A stretch of 36,549 bases of DNA from Spirochaetales bacterium (GCA_016936615.1 JAFGXN010000004.1:1-36549), one strand, 5' to 3'; positions 7,890 to 16,580 are shown, numbered from the stretch's first letter. Made by a program: numbers and translations. The notes: generated from the letters alone by a model not told the origin.

Positions 7890-9668
7890 ATGGAAAAAAT
7901 GAAAAGAACACACACTTGTGGGGAGCTAAATGCTTCTTTTGAGAATTCGACAGTTATATTAAATGGATGGGTACATAAAAACAGAAATCATGGTGGTGTC
8001 CATTTTATCAATGTTCGGGATAGATATGGGATTACTCAGGTTGTTATCGATGAAGACGCTACTGAGGAGTTGAAGGCGAAGGCTGAAGGTCTTAAGTTTG
8101 AGTATTGCATTGCAATTACTGGTGTTGTCAGGAAGCGACCTGCTGAGATGGTAAATCCTAAGATGTCGACAGGAGATATCGAGGTTAAGGCTTTAGATAT
8201 CGAAGTCTTGAATACCTGTGAGGTTCTGCCTTTTATGGTCTCTGAGACCGAGTCTGATGCGAAAGAAGATTTAAGATTAAAATATAGATATATTGATTTG
8301 CGAAGTAAGGGGATGCAGGATAGGATCAGGCTTCGTCATGAGGTTGCATTTGCCACACGAGAATTTCTGATTGGCGATGGATTCTACGAGATTGAGACAC
8401 CTACCTTGATTAAGGCTACTCCTGAGGGGGCGCGTGACTTTGTTGTTCCTTCTCGAATTCATCCTGGAAAGTTCTTCGCATTACCACAATCTCCGCAGTT
8501 GTACAAGCAGATTCTGATGGTCTCTGGCTTTGATAAGTATTTTCAGATTGCTAGATGTTATCGTGATGAAGATCCTCGAGGAGATAGACAGCTTGAGTTT
8601 ACTCAGGTCGACCTAGAGATGAGTTTTGTCTCAGCTGATGATGTCTATGATGTTGTTGAAAGAATGATGAAGCATATCTTTGCTAAGACAATGAATGTCG
8701 AGTTGGCAGTGCCTTTTAGAAGAATTTCTTACCATCAGGCGTTAAATTCTTACGGTTCGGACAAGCCAGATCTTCGCTTCGGGATGGAGTTTGTCGACTT
8801 TGATGCGATTGCGTCTGACTGCGGGTTCTCTGTATTCAAGGATGCAGTTGCAAATGGCGGAAATGTAAAGGCAATTAAGGTTGACGGTGCGGCTGAGTCA
8901 TATTCAAGGAAAAAGATTACTGAACTTGAGGATCAGGCTAAGATCTACGGAGCTAAGGGGCTTGCGTGGATGAAGGTCGCAGGTGGAAAGCTTGATGGCG
9001 GAGTCTCTAAGTTTTTTGAGGATAAGCAGGAAGAGATTCTCTCTTTGTTTGATGCAAAAGATGGCGATTTGCTGTTGTTTATGGCTGATAGCTGGAAGGT
9101 TGCTTGTACTGCACTTGGCGCGGTTAGGGTTAAGGTTGCAAAAGATCTTGGCTTGATCGACCCAATGAGATTCGAGTTTGCGTGGATAAATGATTTTCCA
9201 CTATTTGAATGGAATGAAGATGAGCAGAAGTGGGATCCAGCCCACCATATGTTCTCGATGCCAAAGCCAGAGTTCTTGTCTTCGATTAAGAGCAATCCAG
9301 GGGCTGTCCTTGGTGATATCTATGACCTAGTTTGTAACGGCTACGAGCTTGCGTCAGGTTCGATAAGGGTTCACAATCCTGAGATACAACAAGAGATATT
9401 CGACGTTGTAGGCTTTCCAAAAGAAGAGGCTGAGAAGAGATTTGGCTTTTTACTAAATGCCTTCAGATATGGCGCGCCACCACATGGCGGAATAGCGCCA
9501 GGACTTGACCGACTGATCATGATAATGTCAGCACGAGAATCTATCAAGGATGTAATTGCTTTTCCAAAGAACAACAATGCATCTTCGCCAATGGATGAAT
9601 CTCCAGCTGAGATCTTAGATGAGCAGATAAATGAACTACACCTTCGAGTTGTCGAAGAAGATAAATAG
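7890..9668 (+). CDS. aspS: Aspartyl-tRNA synthetase, bacterial type
   Basis: A class II synthetase that charges tRNA-Asp. Layout: N-terminal OB anticodon-binding domain (about 1-110), catalytic core with motif 2 (ARCYRDEDPRGDRQLEFTQ), the bacterial GAD insertion (about 285-410), and motif 3 with GIAPGLDRLIMIM near the C-terminus. Length is about 590 residues, as expected. The reading frame extends to 7848, but the conserved N-terminus MKRTHTCGEL puts the start at 7890 (MEKMKRTHT, next to a -10 box) or 7899 (ATG with only a weak GGA upstream). A strong terminator follows. Confidence 0.97.
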   Translation: MEKMKRTHTCGELNASFENSTVILNGWVHKNRNHGGVHFINVRDRYGITQVVIDEDATEELKAKAEGLKFEYCIAITGVVRKRPAEMVNPKMSTGDIEVKALDIEVLNTCEVLPFMVSETESDAKEDLRLKYRYIDLRSKGMQDRIRLRHEVAFATREFLIGDGFYEIETPTLIKATPEGARDFVVPSRIHPGKFFALPQSPQLYKQILMVSGFDKYFQIARCYRDEDPRGDRQLEFTQVDLEMSFVSADDVYDVVERMMKHIFAKTMNVELAVPFRRISYHQALNSYGSDKPDLRFGMEFVDFDAIASDCGFSVFKDAVANGGNVKAIKVDGAAESYSRKKITELEDQAKIYGAKGLAWMKVAGGKLDGGVSKFFEDKQEEILSLFDAKDGDLLLFMADSWKVACTALGAVRVKVAKDLGLIDPMRFEFAWINDFPLFEWNEDEQKWDPAHHMFSMPKPEFLSSIKSNPGAVLGDIYDLVCNGYELASGSIRVHNPEIQQEIFDVVGFPKEEAEKRFGFLLNAFRYGAPPHGGIAPGLDRLIMIMSARESIKDVIAFPKNNNASSPMDESPAEILDEQINELHLRVVEEDK

Positions 9669-9675
9669 ACTAAAG

Positions 9676-9698
9676 CGCCCAGCAATGGGCGTTTTTTT
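9676..9698 (+). terminator. Terminator after aspS
   Basis: Stem CGCCCA / TGGGCG (9676-9681 and 9686-9691) with a GCAA tetraloop and seven T residues. Confidence 0.9.
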
Positions 9699-9821
9699 AG
9701 TGTGCCCAGCATGCACATTTACTATAAGGTGAAAAGCTTAAGATTACTCGACAGTGTAGATTCTATTCTTTTAAAATATTATAAGTTTCATAAAAATTGA
9801 TTTATTAAAATTTGGAAAAAA

Positions 9822-9871
9822 AATCCACAAACTCTTAGTTCTTTGGTATAATTTTATAACGTTTAATCTTG
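9822..9871 (+). promoter_or_regulatory. Shared glycosidase promoter/operator, copy A
   Basis: AATCCACAAA (9822-9831) provides a -35-like TCCACA 17 bp before a perfect TATAAT (9847-9852). AACGTTTAATCTTG (9858-9871) then lies over the predicted transcription start. The same elements recur with identical spacing upstream of the GH97 gene (23823-23872, minus strand). The CG-centred A/T palindrome is of the kind bound by LacI-family repressors. Confidence 0.6.
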
Positions 9872-9878
9872 CCGATTT

Positions 9879-9945
9879 ACTAATTTTTTCTCAGTTCTCA
9901 GAGGCCTTGTTTCAGGAACGAGGCGAATTCACTTGAAGATTAGTA
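9879..9945 (+). promoter_or_regulatory. Structured 5' leader of the 10023 gene
   Basis: The 9699-10022 gap holds the promoter above and a predicted leader of about 160 nt. In it, ACTAAT (9879-9884) can pair with ATTAGT (9940-9945). That closes around a strong hairpin, GCCTTGTT / AACGAGGC (9903-9910 and 9917-9924, one G-T pair). No T-run follows, so it is not a simple terminator. I do not recognise a known riboswitch class. Beyond these I see nothing in the gap. Confidence 0.35.
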
Positions 9946-10022
9946 TTAGTCTCTGTCTGGCATTGTTAATAGGGGTTATTGTATAACTTTAAACTATATT
10001 TTTTACTATTGAGGAGGTCGTA

Positions 10023-12959
10023 GTGAAGAAGTTTTTATTTGTGGGAGTGATTCTTTTTCTGTTCCAGATTGTTTCTGGGTTGGAGGTCGCTGAGTACAGT
10101 GTTTCTGATAGTATTTGGTCAGAAAATTTGGGGTCTCAGCGTGCAGTTGTTTCGGTCAGTGTCTCTGATTCGAATGTTATGGTTTCTATTCCGTGGAGAA
10201 TGAAATTTTATCCAGAGAATGCTAATGTTATTGTCGTAGAGGCAGAGACAGGCGTAGAAATTTCCCAGGTTTATAAGCAGCAAGCGGATAGATTTGAAGG
10301 TGTTATTGGCTTTCGAAGCCGAGGCGAAGGGCTGTATTATATCTATTATTTGCCTTATATTCCAGATAATACGCATGGTCACTTCAAAGGCAGATATACA
10401 ACATTCTCTGAGACAAATCAATCTTTAGGTGATTTTGTTAGGGATGGGGCTAAGTTGTTGAAGATAGAGTCTCGTACTGTTTTTGATTCTTTCTATCCAA
10501 TGGAGGTTGTTGCTACTGCGGATGAGGTTTTTTCATTAAAAAAACAGAATCTTGATAAGCCATTTATGGTGTTCTGTGAGGATAGAGCCTTCCCAGTAAA
10601 GACAAAGAGGGATCTCCCTTACTGCTGGGTGGAATCTGGCGAGAAGATCTCTCTTGAGCTAGATGCTAAAAAAAACGAATATTACTCTTTCCAAATTACA
10701 GTCCTTGCTAGTGGTTCAGATTTGAAAAATCTCAAGGTTGCTTTCAGCGATTTAGTTTCTAGAGAGGGGGCTATTATCCCTTCAGAAAATTTCACCTGTT
10801 TTAATACTGATGGAGTTGATTATAAGGGTGTTCCTTTTTCTAAGATTGTAAATGTAGCTTCAGGTCTTATTCAGCCACTCTGGATAGGTTTAGATATTCC
10901 GATAGATGCAAAGGAAGGTCGTTATACTACTGAGTGTCTTATTTCATCTTCGGAAGGCGAGCGGATTGTAACTTTGGTTGTTGATGTGGCTCCTGAGGTT
11001 TTAGCTGATAGAGGAGACTCTGAACCATGGAAGCATTCTCGCTTGAGATGGCTTAATTCCACTCTTGGTCACGAAAAGGTTGTGGTAAAGCCATATTTGC
11101 CTTTGGTTCTGAAAAAAAATGATGGGAATTTTGAAATTTCATATAATAATCGAAAAATTTTGGTTGGGGATAATGGTTTGCCTATTCAAGTTGAGGCAAA
11201 TGGAACCTCTATACTGTCATCTCCTGTGACCTTTGCTGTTGAAATATCCCGAGACGAAGTTCAATCAGAAGCCCTAGAGATTGTGAGTGCTACAGAAGAT
11301 CGTATTGATTGGAAGTTTAAGAGATCAACTGCAAATTATGATTTGGAATTAGATGCTTTTACTGAGTTTGACGGGTATGTTGAATGGAATTACACCATTT
11401 TATGGAAAAAAGATAGGTTAGTTAAAAATTTTTACTTGAATCTGCCTTTTAAGGACTCTGTTGCGCAAATGATGATGGGGATGAACTTAAGTGGACGTGC
11501 GATGCCTAAGTTTCATCTTACAAGGTGGAGAAAGCCACAAGATAGTTTCTGGATTGGCTCTGTAGATGCAGGAATTCATTGTGAGCTCAAGGGGGCTGAC
11601 TATACAGGGCCTATGTTGAATCTTTATAGAACTGCGCCTCCTGCCTCGTGGGCGAACAAAGGGCTTGGTAGACTGGGAATAAAAGAGAGTTCTGATTCAA
11701 AAAATGCATTTGTTCGAACAGGTTCAAAAATTTGCAAGGCAGGTTCAGTTTCAAGTTTTTCTTTTTCCTTTATTATTACACCTGTAAAAAATCTTGACAC
11801 AAATAGCCATTTCTCTTCTCGTTATTACCACAATGGTGGAGATGAGGTTATTCCTTCTCAAGAAAATATTGATAAGGGTGTTAATGTTGTAAATGTACAC
11901 CATGCAAACAAGTACAATCCATATATAAATTATCCATTTATTGCTCAGGACGAGTTTAAGGATTTGATTAGAAAAAATCAGAGTTCTGGGATAAAAACAA
12001 AGATTTATTATACAGTACGGGAGTTGTCTTCAATTACAACTGAAATATGGGCATTGAGAAGTCTTGGTGATGAGATTTTTCCATACGGAAATGGTGGAGG
12101 ATTTCCCTGGTTGCGTGAACATTTTGAAGATGATTACGCGTTGCAGTGGTATGCGCCAAATAAGGCCCCATCTGTTCCAGATGCAGCGATTTTAACAAGT
12201 GTAAATAGCAGGTGGTATAATTATTATATTGAAGGGCTTAGATGGATGCTTGAAAATTATGACATTGATGGTCTGTATTTGGATGATGTTGCTTTTGATA
12301 GAACTATGCTTAAAAGAATCAGGCGAGTAATGGATTTAACAAAGCCTGGATGTTTGATTGATTTGCATTCTAATACTGGGTTTTCGAAAGGTCCTGCGAT
12401 TCAGTATACTGAGTTTTTTCCTTATATTAATAAATTGTGGTTTGGAGAGTCTTTTGAATATGATTCAATGTCGCCTGAAAATTGGATGGTAGAGTCTAGT
12501 GGGATTCCTTTTGGGCTGATGGGAGATATGCTACAAGGTGGCGGAAATCCATGGCTTGGTCTGGTATTTGGGATGACAAATCGCTTGCCGTGGGGGTCTG
12601 AAGGCACAGTCGGAGATCCTCGGGTCATGTGGGAGTTGTTTGACCTCATCGGGATGGAGAACTCTACGATGATCCCTTATTGGAGTGACTCTGCAGTTGT
12701 CTCGACTAATGATAAAGATATAAAAGCTACAGCGTATTTGAATAAAGATTCTGGTTATTTGATGATTGCAGTTGCGAACTGGAAGATTCTTCCAAAGACT
12801 GCAAAACTATCAATTGACTTTGAAAAATTGGGAATAACTCCTATCTCCGTGGAGGTTCCTTTTCTTCAAGGATTCCAAGATCAGATGCAAGTAGATCTTG
12901 ATAATTTAAACCTAAAACTAGATTCTAAAAAAGGTAAGGTTATTTTGATTAAATTTTAA
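10023..12959 (+). CDS. Secreted glycoside-hydrolase-like protein (DUF6067/GH123-like)
   Basis: A 978-residue secreted protein. It starts at GTG behind GAGGAGG and has a 20-residue signal peptide with no lipobox Cys. Residues about 20-330 read as beta-sandwich modules and residues about 340-600 as another beta-rich domain. Residues about 640-880 look like a TIM barrel with FPWLREHF, then DIDGLYLDDVAFDR, where Asp754-Asp755 sit at a strand end, the usual place for catalytic carboxylates. LIDLHSNTG and LWFGESFEYD follow. The C-terminus is a beta domain typical of glycosidases. The pattern fits the DUF6067 (GH123-like) family; substrate unknown. It shares a promoter/operator layout with the GH97 gene at 21736, suggesting joint control by a sugar. 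A terminator follows. Confidence 0.65.
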   Translation: MKKFLFVGVILFLFQIVSGLEVAEYSVSDSIWSENLGSQRAVVSVSVSDSNVMVSIPWRMKFYPENANVIVVEAETGVEISQVYKQQADRFEGVIGFRSRGEGLYYIYYLPYIPDNTHGHFKGRYTTFSETNQSLGDFVRDGAKLLKIESRTVFDSFYPMEVVATADEVFSLKKQNLDKPFMVFCEDRAFPVKTKRDLPYCWVESGEKISLELDAKKNEYYSFQITVLASGSDLKNLKVAFSDLVSREGAIIPSENFTCFNTDGVDYKGVPFSKIVNVASGLIQPLWIGLDIPIDAKEGRYTTECLISSSEGERIVTLVVDVAPEVLADRGDSEPWKHSRLRWLNSTLGHEKVVVKPYLPLVLKKNDGNFEISYNNRKILVGDNGLPIQVEANGTSILSSPVTFAVEISRDEVQSEALEIVSATEDRIDWKFKRSTANYDLELDAFTEFDGYVEWNYTILWKKDRLVKNFYLNLPFKDSVAQMMMGMNLSGRAMPKFHLTRWRKPQDSFWIGSVDAGIHCELKGADYTGPMLNLYRTAPPASWANKGLGRLGIKESSDSKNAFVRTGSKICKAGSVSSFSFSFIITPVKNLDTNSHFSSRYYHNGGDEVIPSQENIDKGVNVVNVHHANKYNPYINYPFIAQDEFKDLIRKNQSSGIKTKIYYTVRELSSITTEIWALRSLGDEIFPYGNGGGFPWLREHFEDDYALQWYAPNKAPSVPDAAILTSVNSRWYNYYIEGLRWMLENYDIDGLYLDDVAFDRTMLKRIRRVMDLTKPGCLIDLHSNTGFSKGPAIQYTEFFPYINKLWFGESFEYDSMSPENWMVESSGIPFGLMGDMLQGGGNPWLGLVFGMTNRLPWGSEGTVGDPRVMWELFDLIGMENSTMIPYWSDSAVVSTNDKDIKATAYLNKDSGYLMIAVANWKILPKTAKLSIDFEKLGITPISVEVPFLQGFQDQMQVDLDNLNLKLDSKKGKVILIKF

Positions 12960-12978
12960 AGGGGCACTAGCCCCTTTT
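12958..12978. terminator. Terminator after the 10023 gene
   Basis: GGGGC-acta-GCCCC (12961-12974) flanked by AAA and TTTT. It could also end transcripts from the minus-strand remnant next to it. Confidence 0.75.
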
Positions 12979-12985
12979 GTGTATT

Positions 12986-13063
12986 TTACTGAACCTCTTC
13001 GGCTAGAGATTCTTCAACAGCTTGAACCTCTTCGGGATTCTTTGCAGCAGTGTTTATCTTTGT
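12986..13063 (-). pseudogene. Remnant of the 3' end of a minus-strand gene
   Basis: On the minus strand, 25 open codons read TKINTAAKNPEEVQAVEE and then SLAEEVQ, with a TAA stop right before a terminator hairpin. There is no start codon, and a TGA closes the frame upstream. The Glu/Ala/Val-rich, GAA/GAG-rich tail looks like the C-terminus of a real protein whose body has been lost. The parent gene was not identified. Confidence 0.4.
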
Positions 13064-13126
13064 TCAAAATCTATTTCTTTTTTGCTTTTTAGTTTCCCTT
13101 ACTCTAAACTTATGTTAGAGGTTTGT

Positions 13127-13561
13127 ATGCCCGAAAATAGCGATTTTTTAATATGGAAAGAGTCTTATTTAACAGGAATAAAAGCAATTGATGAGGATCA
13201 TCTAGAGTTAGCTAGAATTATTAATAAGCTTTATGAGGCCTGTTCTTTTCGTACCGAGAAGGTTAGTGAAATATATATTTCAATTCTTAAAGATCTTGTA
13301 AACTATACAAATATTCATTTTTCTCGTGAGGAAAAGTTGATGGCAAACTTTAATTATCCAGGATTGGAAGCACACAAGAAAGAGCATGATGTATTCAAGG
13401 CTTTAGTTCTTAAAGAGTTAAAGGCAATAAAATACAATAAACGCGTGGAGCCGTTTAATCTTGCGAAGTTTCTGAAAGAGTGGGTTATGCATCACATCGC
13501 AATCGAAGACAATAATTATAAGATTCACTTTCAACAGATAGGTGCGGATGTTTTTAAGTAG
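13127..13561 (+). CDS. Bacteriohemerythrin
   Basis: A 144-residue four-helix non-haem di-iron oxygen-binding protein. All ligand positions are present: His25 (DEDH), His64 and Glu68 (HFSREE), His83 and His87 (AHKKEH), His123 and Asp128 (HHIAIED). It may sense, store or scavenge O2, for instance to protect an anaerobe or to feed chemotaxis or c-di-GMP signalling. The frame is open from 13022, but the ATG at 13127 is chosen because AGAGGT lies 5-6 nt upstream and the family N-terminus (FLIWKESYLTGI) follows at once. Confidence 0.95.
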   Translation: MPENSDFLIWKESYLTGIKAIDEDHLELARIINKLYEACSFRTEKVSEIYISILKDLVNYTNIHFSREEKLMANFNYPGLEAHKKEHDVFKALVLKELKAIKYNKRVEPFNLAKFLKEWVMHHIAIEDNNYKIHFQQIGADVFK

Positions 13562-13576
13562 CATATGTTCTAAAGC

Positions 13577-13605
13577 TTGAAGTTATTCTTTTTTTTCTAT
13601 AAAAT
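13577..13605 (+). promoter_or_regulatory. Candidate promoter of the DUF89 gene
   Basis: TTGAAG (13577-13582), a 17-bp spacer and TAAAAT (13600-13605), with an overlapping TATAAA at 13598. It lies 23 bp before the ATG at 13628. Confidence 0.45.
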
Positions 13606-13627
13606 ACAGAGACTTGAGGTGGTTGTT

Positions 13628-14515
13628 ATGAAGATGAGTTCTCTGTGTTACCCTTGTTTTGCAAGTCAAATTTTAAATATTACTCAAAAGCTAGGTCTTA
13701 ATGTCGAGGAGACTCGTGATACATTTGCTAAGTTGTTTGAGATTGTTACTTCGGAGCCAGTTGAGTCATCGTCGCCTGTGATTGCGATGAAGATTCGCGA
13801 CTACGTTTATCAGAATCTTTCGCAGATTGACCTGTATCTTGACGAGAAGGCGCGCGGGAATTCAACGGTTGCAGAGTTTGCTGATATTCTTGGGGAAAAA
13901 ATTGAATTGTCGGTGGATCCTTTGTTGCAGGCTGCGAAGATTGCTATCCTTGGCAATATAATTGATTACGGTATTCCGTCGGAGAATGATTCGTCGGATA
14001 GGCTTGCGCCGCTTCTTGAGAAAGAGGAAGAGCTGATTGCTAATACCCCTGCCGAATTCTTTGAGTATGAGAAGTTCAGGGAAGAGTTTTTTTCAGCAAA
14101 AAAGTTACTATACATTACAGATAATACTGGCGAGATTGTGTTGGATGGGCTTTTTATTAAGACAATGAAAAATCTCCGCCCTGAACTTGAGATTGTCTGT
14201 GCTACCCGTGATAAGGCAATCTTAAATGATGCCTTGCTCGAAGATGCTCAGTTTGTCGGGATTGATAGACACGCGCGATTGATTAGCTCAGGATGTTCTG
14301 CCCCTGGGACTGTCTTCGAGTTCTGTTCCGCTGAGTTTATGGCAGAGCTTGAGTCAGCAGATCTGGTAATTAGCAAGGGTCAGGGAAATTTCGAGACACT
14401 TACAAATGAGAAGTTAGATGTCTACTTTATGTTAATGGTAAAATGTAAGGTTGTCGCGCAATTCATTGGTTGTGACGAGGGGAATTTGCTGTTGAAGAAG
14501 TTCTGCTTACGATAA
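13628..14515 (+). CDS. DUF89 (ARMT1-like) metal-dependent damage-control phosphatase
   Basis: A 295-residue member of the DUF89 family, thought to hydrolyse damaged phosphometabolites. Hallmarks: N-terminal CYPC (Cys7, Cys10), GNIIDYG in place of the usual GN.IDFG, ITDNTGEIVLDGL (metal-binding Asp and Asn), DLVISKGQGNFE, and the C-terminal F.LMVKCKVVA. The start is set by GAGGTGG 5 nt upstream. The neighbouring gene on the other strand ends 5 bases after this stop, with no terminator between. The substrate cannot be inferred. Confidence 0.9.
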   Translation: MKMSSLCYPCFASQILNITQKLGLNVEETRDTFAKLFEIVTSEPVESSSPVIAMKIRDYVYQNLSQIDLYLDEKARGNSTVAEFADILGEKIELSVDPLLQAAKIAILGNIIDYGIPSENDSSDRLAPLLEKEEELIANTPAEFFEYEKFREEFFSAKKLLYITDNTGEIVLDGLFIKTMKNLRPELEIVCATRDKAILNDALLEDAQFVGIDRHARLISSGCSAPGTVFEFCSAEFMAELESADLVISKGQGNFETLTNEKLDVYFMLMVKCKVVAQFIGCDEGNLLLKKFCLR

Positions 14516-14520
14516 TTTAA

Positions 14521-14952
14521 TCATTCATCCTTGAAAACCCTTCCTGATCTCTTTATCTCTTTGATAATTCCAGCTCGTTCATATTCAAGTCTTTGGTAAA
14601 ATGAGGTGGTTAGCATCTCAAAAGTCTCTCTCTCATATTTTTTTATATCTAAAAAGCATATTGAATTGTAGATTATCTCAAATTGAAGTACTGTGTTTGC
14701 CTTGCGCAGATTGATAATGTCGATTTCTCGACCTGTCGCTGTGGAAAGTTCGAAGATTAGGTCTAGTAGCTTCTCGTTGAAGTTGCTGTTGTTGTATGGT
14801 AAGAGTATGGCAATGTCAATATCGCTAGCTGGTGAGAATGTCATATCGTGGAAGCTTCCAAAGATTTAGGCTGCCTCGATTTCTGGGAAAAAATTACAAA
14901 TTACAGGTGAGATTTGTTCTATTATTTGCTTGTACTCTAACTCTTTTTCCAT
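14521..14952 (-). pseudogene. Nucleotidyltransferase (MNT/Pol-beta type) gene with an in-frame stop
   Basis: Read from ATG 14952 on the minus strand, the protein runs to FPEIEAA, meets TAA at 14868-14866, then continues in frame with IFGSFHDMTFSPASDIDIAI. This is the minimal nucleotidyltransferase signature: GS, then DxD in SDIDI. The stop sits where relatives have Tyr or another aromatic residue (..AYIFGS), so one base change (TAC/TAT to TAA) explains it. The C-terminal part (EFIYNSICF..., about 107 residues) is otherwise intact. An ATG 24 bases after the stop (14844) has no ribosome-binding site and would yield a domain lacking the GS motif. No HEPN partner gene is adjacent. A -10 box (TATAAT, 14964-14959) ends 6 nt before the original ATG. 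Confidence 0.75.
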
Positions 14953-15038
14953 AGAGATATTATACTCTTTTTTGTTGTAAAACTCTATCAATTTTTAGCT
15001 TTCTCGATTATATTTTAGTTATCGATTGGGAGTAGATT

Positions 15039-15635
15039 ATGGGTTTTGAGTTTTTTCTTTCAACATTTATTAAGATGTTCTTCTTATTTACGCCGTTTTT
15101 CGCATTGTCGATGTTTCTTGCGATGACTGAGGATTATACCTCGAAGCAGAAGATTCTTCTTGTCTTTAAGATTGTTATCTCGGTTTCAATTACATGTGTT
15201 GTCTTGATGTTTGCAGGGAAGGGAATCTTTAAGGTCTTTGGTATCACAGTAGATGCCTTCAGGATTGGTGCCGGAGCCTTGCTGTTCTTGTCGGCGGTAG
15301 ACCTTGTCCGAGGGACTCGAGTTGTTACTGAGAAGAGTGAAAATAATGATATTGCTGTTGTTCCGTTAACAATTCCGGTTATAGTTGGTCCTGCTACAAT
15401 TGGTACTCTGATTGTTATGGGTTCTGAATTAGAGACACCTGGTTCTGTTATTCTTGCCTTAATCGCGCTAGGATGTGCAATTTTAGTGCTTGGAATCTTT
15501 CTTTTGCTTTCTCCATGGATAAAAAAGGGGCTTGGGAAGAAGGGTTTATCTGTGTTAAGCAAGTTAACCGGGTTGATATTGGCTGCTTTGTCTGCTCAGA
15601 TGATATTTACTGGGGTTTTAGGCTTCCTGTCATGA
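15039..15635 (+). CDS. MarC-family (UPF0056) integral membrane protein
   Basis: A 198-residue inner-membrane protein with six hydrophobic segments and the family's internal layout: FFALSMFLAMTE at the N-terminus, GAGALLFLSAVDLVRG in the middle, then VPLTIPVIVGPATIGTLIV. MarC was once linked to multiple antibiotic resistance, a link later withdrawn; the function is unknown. The start has GGGAG about 7 nt upstream. No terminator is visible before the next promoter. Confidence 0.92.
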   Translation: MGFEFFLSTFIKMFFLFTPFFALSMFLAMTEDYTSKQKILLVFKIVISVSITCVVLMFAGKGIFKVFGITVDAFRIGAGALLFLSAVDLVRGTRVVTEKSENNDIAVVPLTIPVIVGPATIGTLIVMGSELETPGSVILALIALGCAILVLGIFLLLSPWIKKGLGKKGLSVLSKLTGLILAALSAQMIFTGVLGFLS

Positions 15636-15643
15636 TAAAATCA

Positions 15644-15672
15644 TTGACATATTATCGATTAAAAATTATTAT
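15644..15672 (+). promoter_or_regulatory. Promoter of the SH3-like lipoprotein gene
   Basis: Perfect TTGACA (15644-15649), a 17-bp spacer and TATTAT (15667-15672). It predicts a leader of about 23 nt containing AGAGGTG. Confidence 0.75.
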
Positions 15673-15701
15673 AAAGTAAAAACTAATATAGAGGTGTTTA
15701 G

Positions 15702-16529
15702 ATGAAAAAATTAGGTATTGTTTTGAGTGCTTTAATTTTGAGTATAGCTTTCTTCTCTTGTGCTGAGAAGGATTATGAAAAAGGTGTATGTTTGTATCAT
15801 GATTTGATGGTTAGAGAAGAGGCAGGAAGTGCAAAAAAAGTGTATAACTTAGATTTTGCAGAAGAAGTTTCAATCGTTACTGGTGAAATTGTTAAAGTTG
15901 CTAACTCTGATGGTAGTGAAAGTCCTTATATCGAGATTATCTCAAGAAAAGGGAAAAAAGGATGGGCTAATGCTTATTATATAGTTAGAAATTCTATTCC
16001 TGCGGTAATTGTTGAAGAGGCTACTATTTTTAATTCTGATAGAATAGTTAGTGCTACTAATAGAAAATTGAGTCCAATAACAATTATTGCTGTTCAGAAC
16101 ATGGAAGAAGGTACAATTGACTCTGATTTTTATAGTGTTGTTTGGAGTTCTGGAGTTAAAGAATGGATAGGAGCAAATAACAAGGGATTTTTAAAGAAAA
16201 GTGGTATAAGCTTTGATCCCGCAGATATTAAGGCTGCTAGTCTTTATCATATTTCTACTGTTGCTGCAAATGATGAAGCAAAAAAGATTGTTCTTGAAGA
16301 GGCTGTAAAACAAAAGTCAAAATCTTTTGGTGAATTTGTTAAGGCAGAATTGGCAAAATATCTTCCAGCTGAAGAGGCAGTTATAATTGAGGAAGCTGTT
16401 GAAATCGAAGCTCTGGATGATGCGGTTGAGCCAGTTGATGAATCAGTGGAAGCGCCACTTGCTGACGAAGCTCCTGCAGCAGATGAGTCTGATGATTTTT
16501 CTGATATTGAAGTTATCGAAGTTAACTAA
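15702..16529 (+). CDS. SH3-like-domain lipoprotein with an acidic C-terminal tail
   Basis: A 275-residue lipoprotein with lipobox AFFSC (Cys20). Residues about 25-95 and about 100-165 read as two bacterial SH3-like barrels: VREEAGSAKKVYNLDFAEEV with KGWANAYYIV, then ATIFNSDRIVSATNRKLSP with KEWIGANNKGFL. A helical part with APAEEA-like segments follows, ending in about 50 residues rich in Glu, Asp, Ala and Val. It may bind cell wall or a surface ligand; the function is unknown. It is monocistronic: its own strong promoter and a terminator flank it. Confidence 0.8.
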   Translation: MKKLGIVLSALILSIAFFSCAEKDYEKGVCLYHDLMVREEAGSAKKVYNLDFAEEVSIVTGEIVKVANSDGSESPYIEIISRKGKKGWANAYYIVRNSIPAVIVEEATIFNSDRIVSATNRKLSPITIIAVQNMEEGTIDSDFYSVVWSSGVKEWIGANNKGFLKKSGISFDPADIKAASLYHISTVAANDEAKKIVLEEAVKQKSKSFGEFVKAELAKYLPAEEAVIIEEAVEIEALDDAVEPVDESVEAPLADEAPAADESDDFSDIEVIEVN

Positions 16530-16550
16530 TTACAAACTAGATAATTTTAG

Positions 16551-16580
16551 TCCGTTACCTGAGGGTAGCGGATTTTTTTT
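16551..16580 (+). terminator. Terminator after the SH3-like lipoprotein gene
   Basis: A 9-bp stem TCCGTTACC / GGTAGCGGA (one G-T pair) with a 4-nt loop and eight T residues. Confidence 0.9.

Noticed and set aside
8945-9718. Minus-strand frames opposite aspS
   Set aside because: Shadows of a strongly conserved gene; no start signals and no recognisable protein.
9871-9878. GCCGATTT as a second sigma-28 -10 element
   Set aside because: Only six matching bases and no TAAA at the right distance; a sigma-70-type promoter lies just upstream.
13022-13126. N-terminal extension of the hemerythrin gene
   Set aside because: The ATG at 13127 has a proper ribosome-binding site and the family N-terminus; the extension overlaps the minus-strand remnant.
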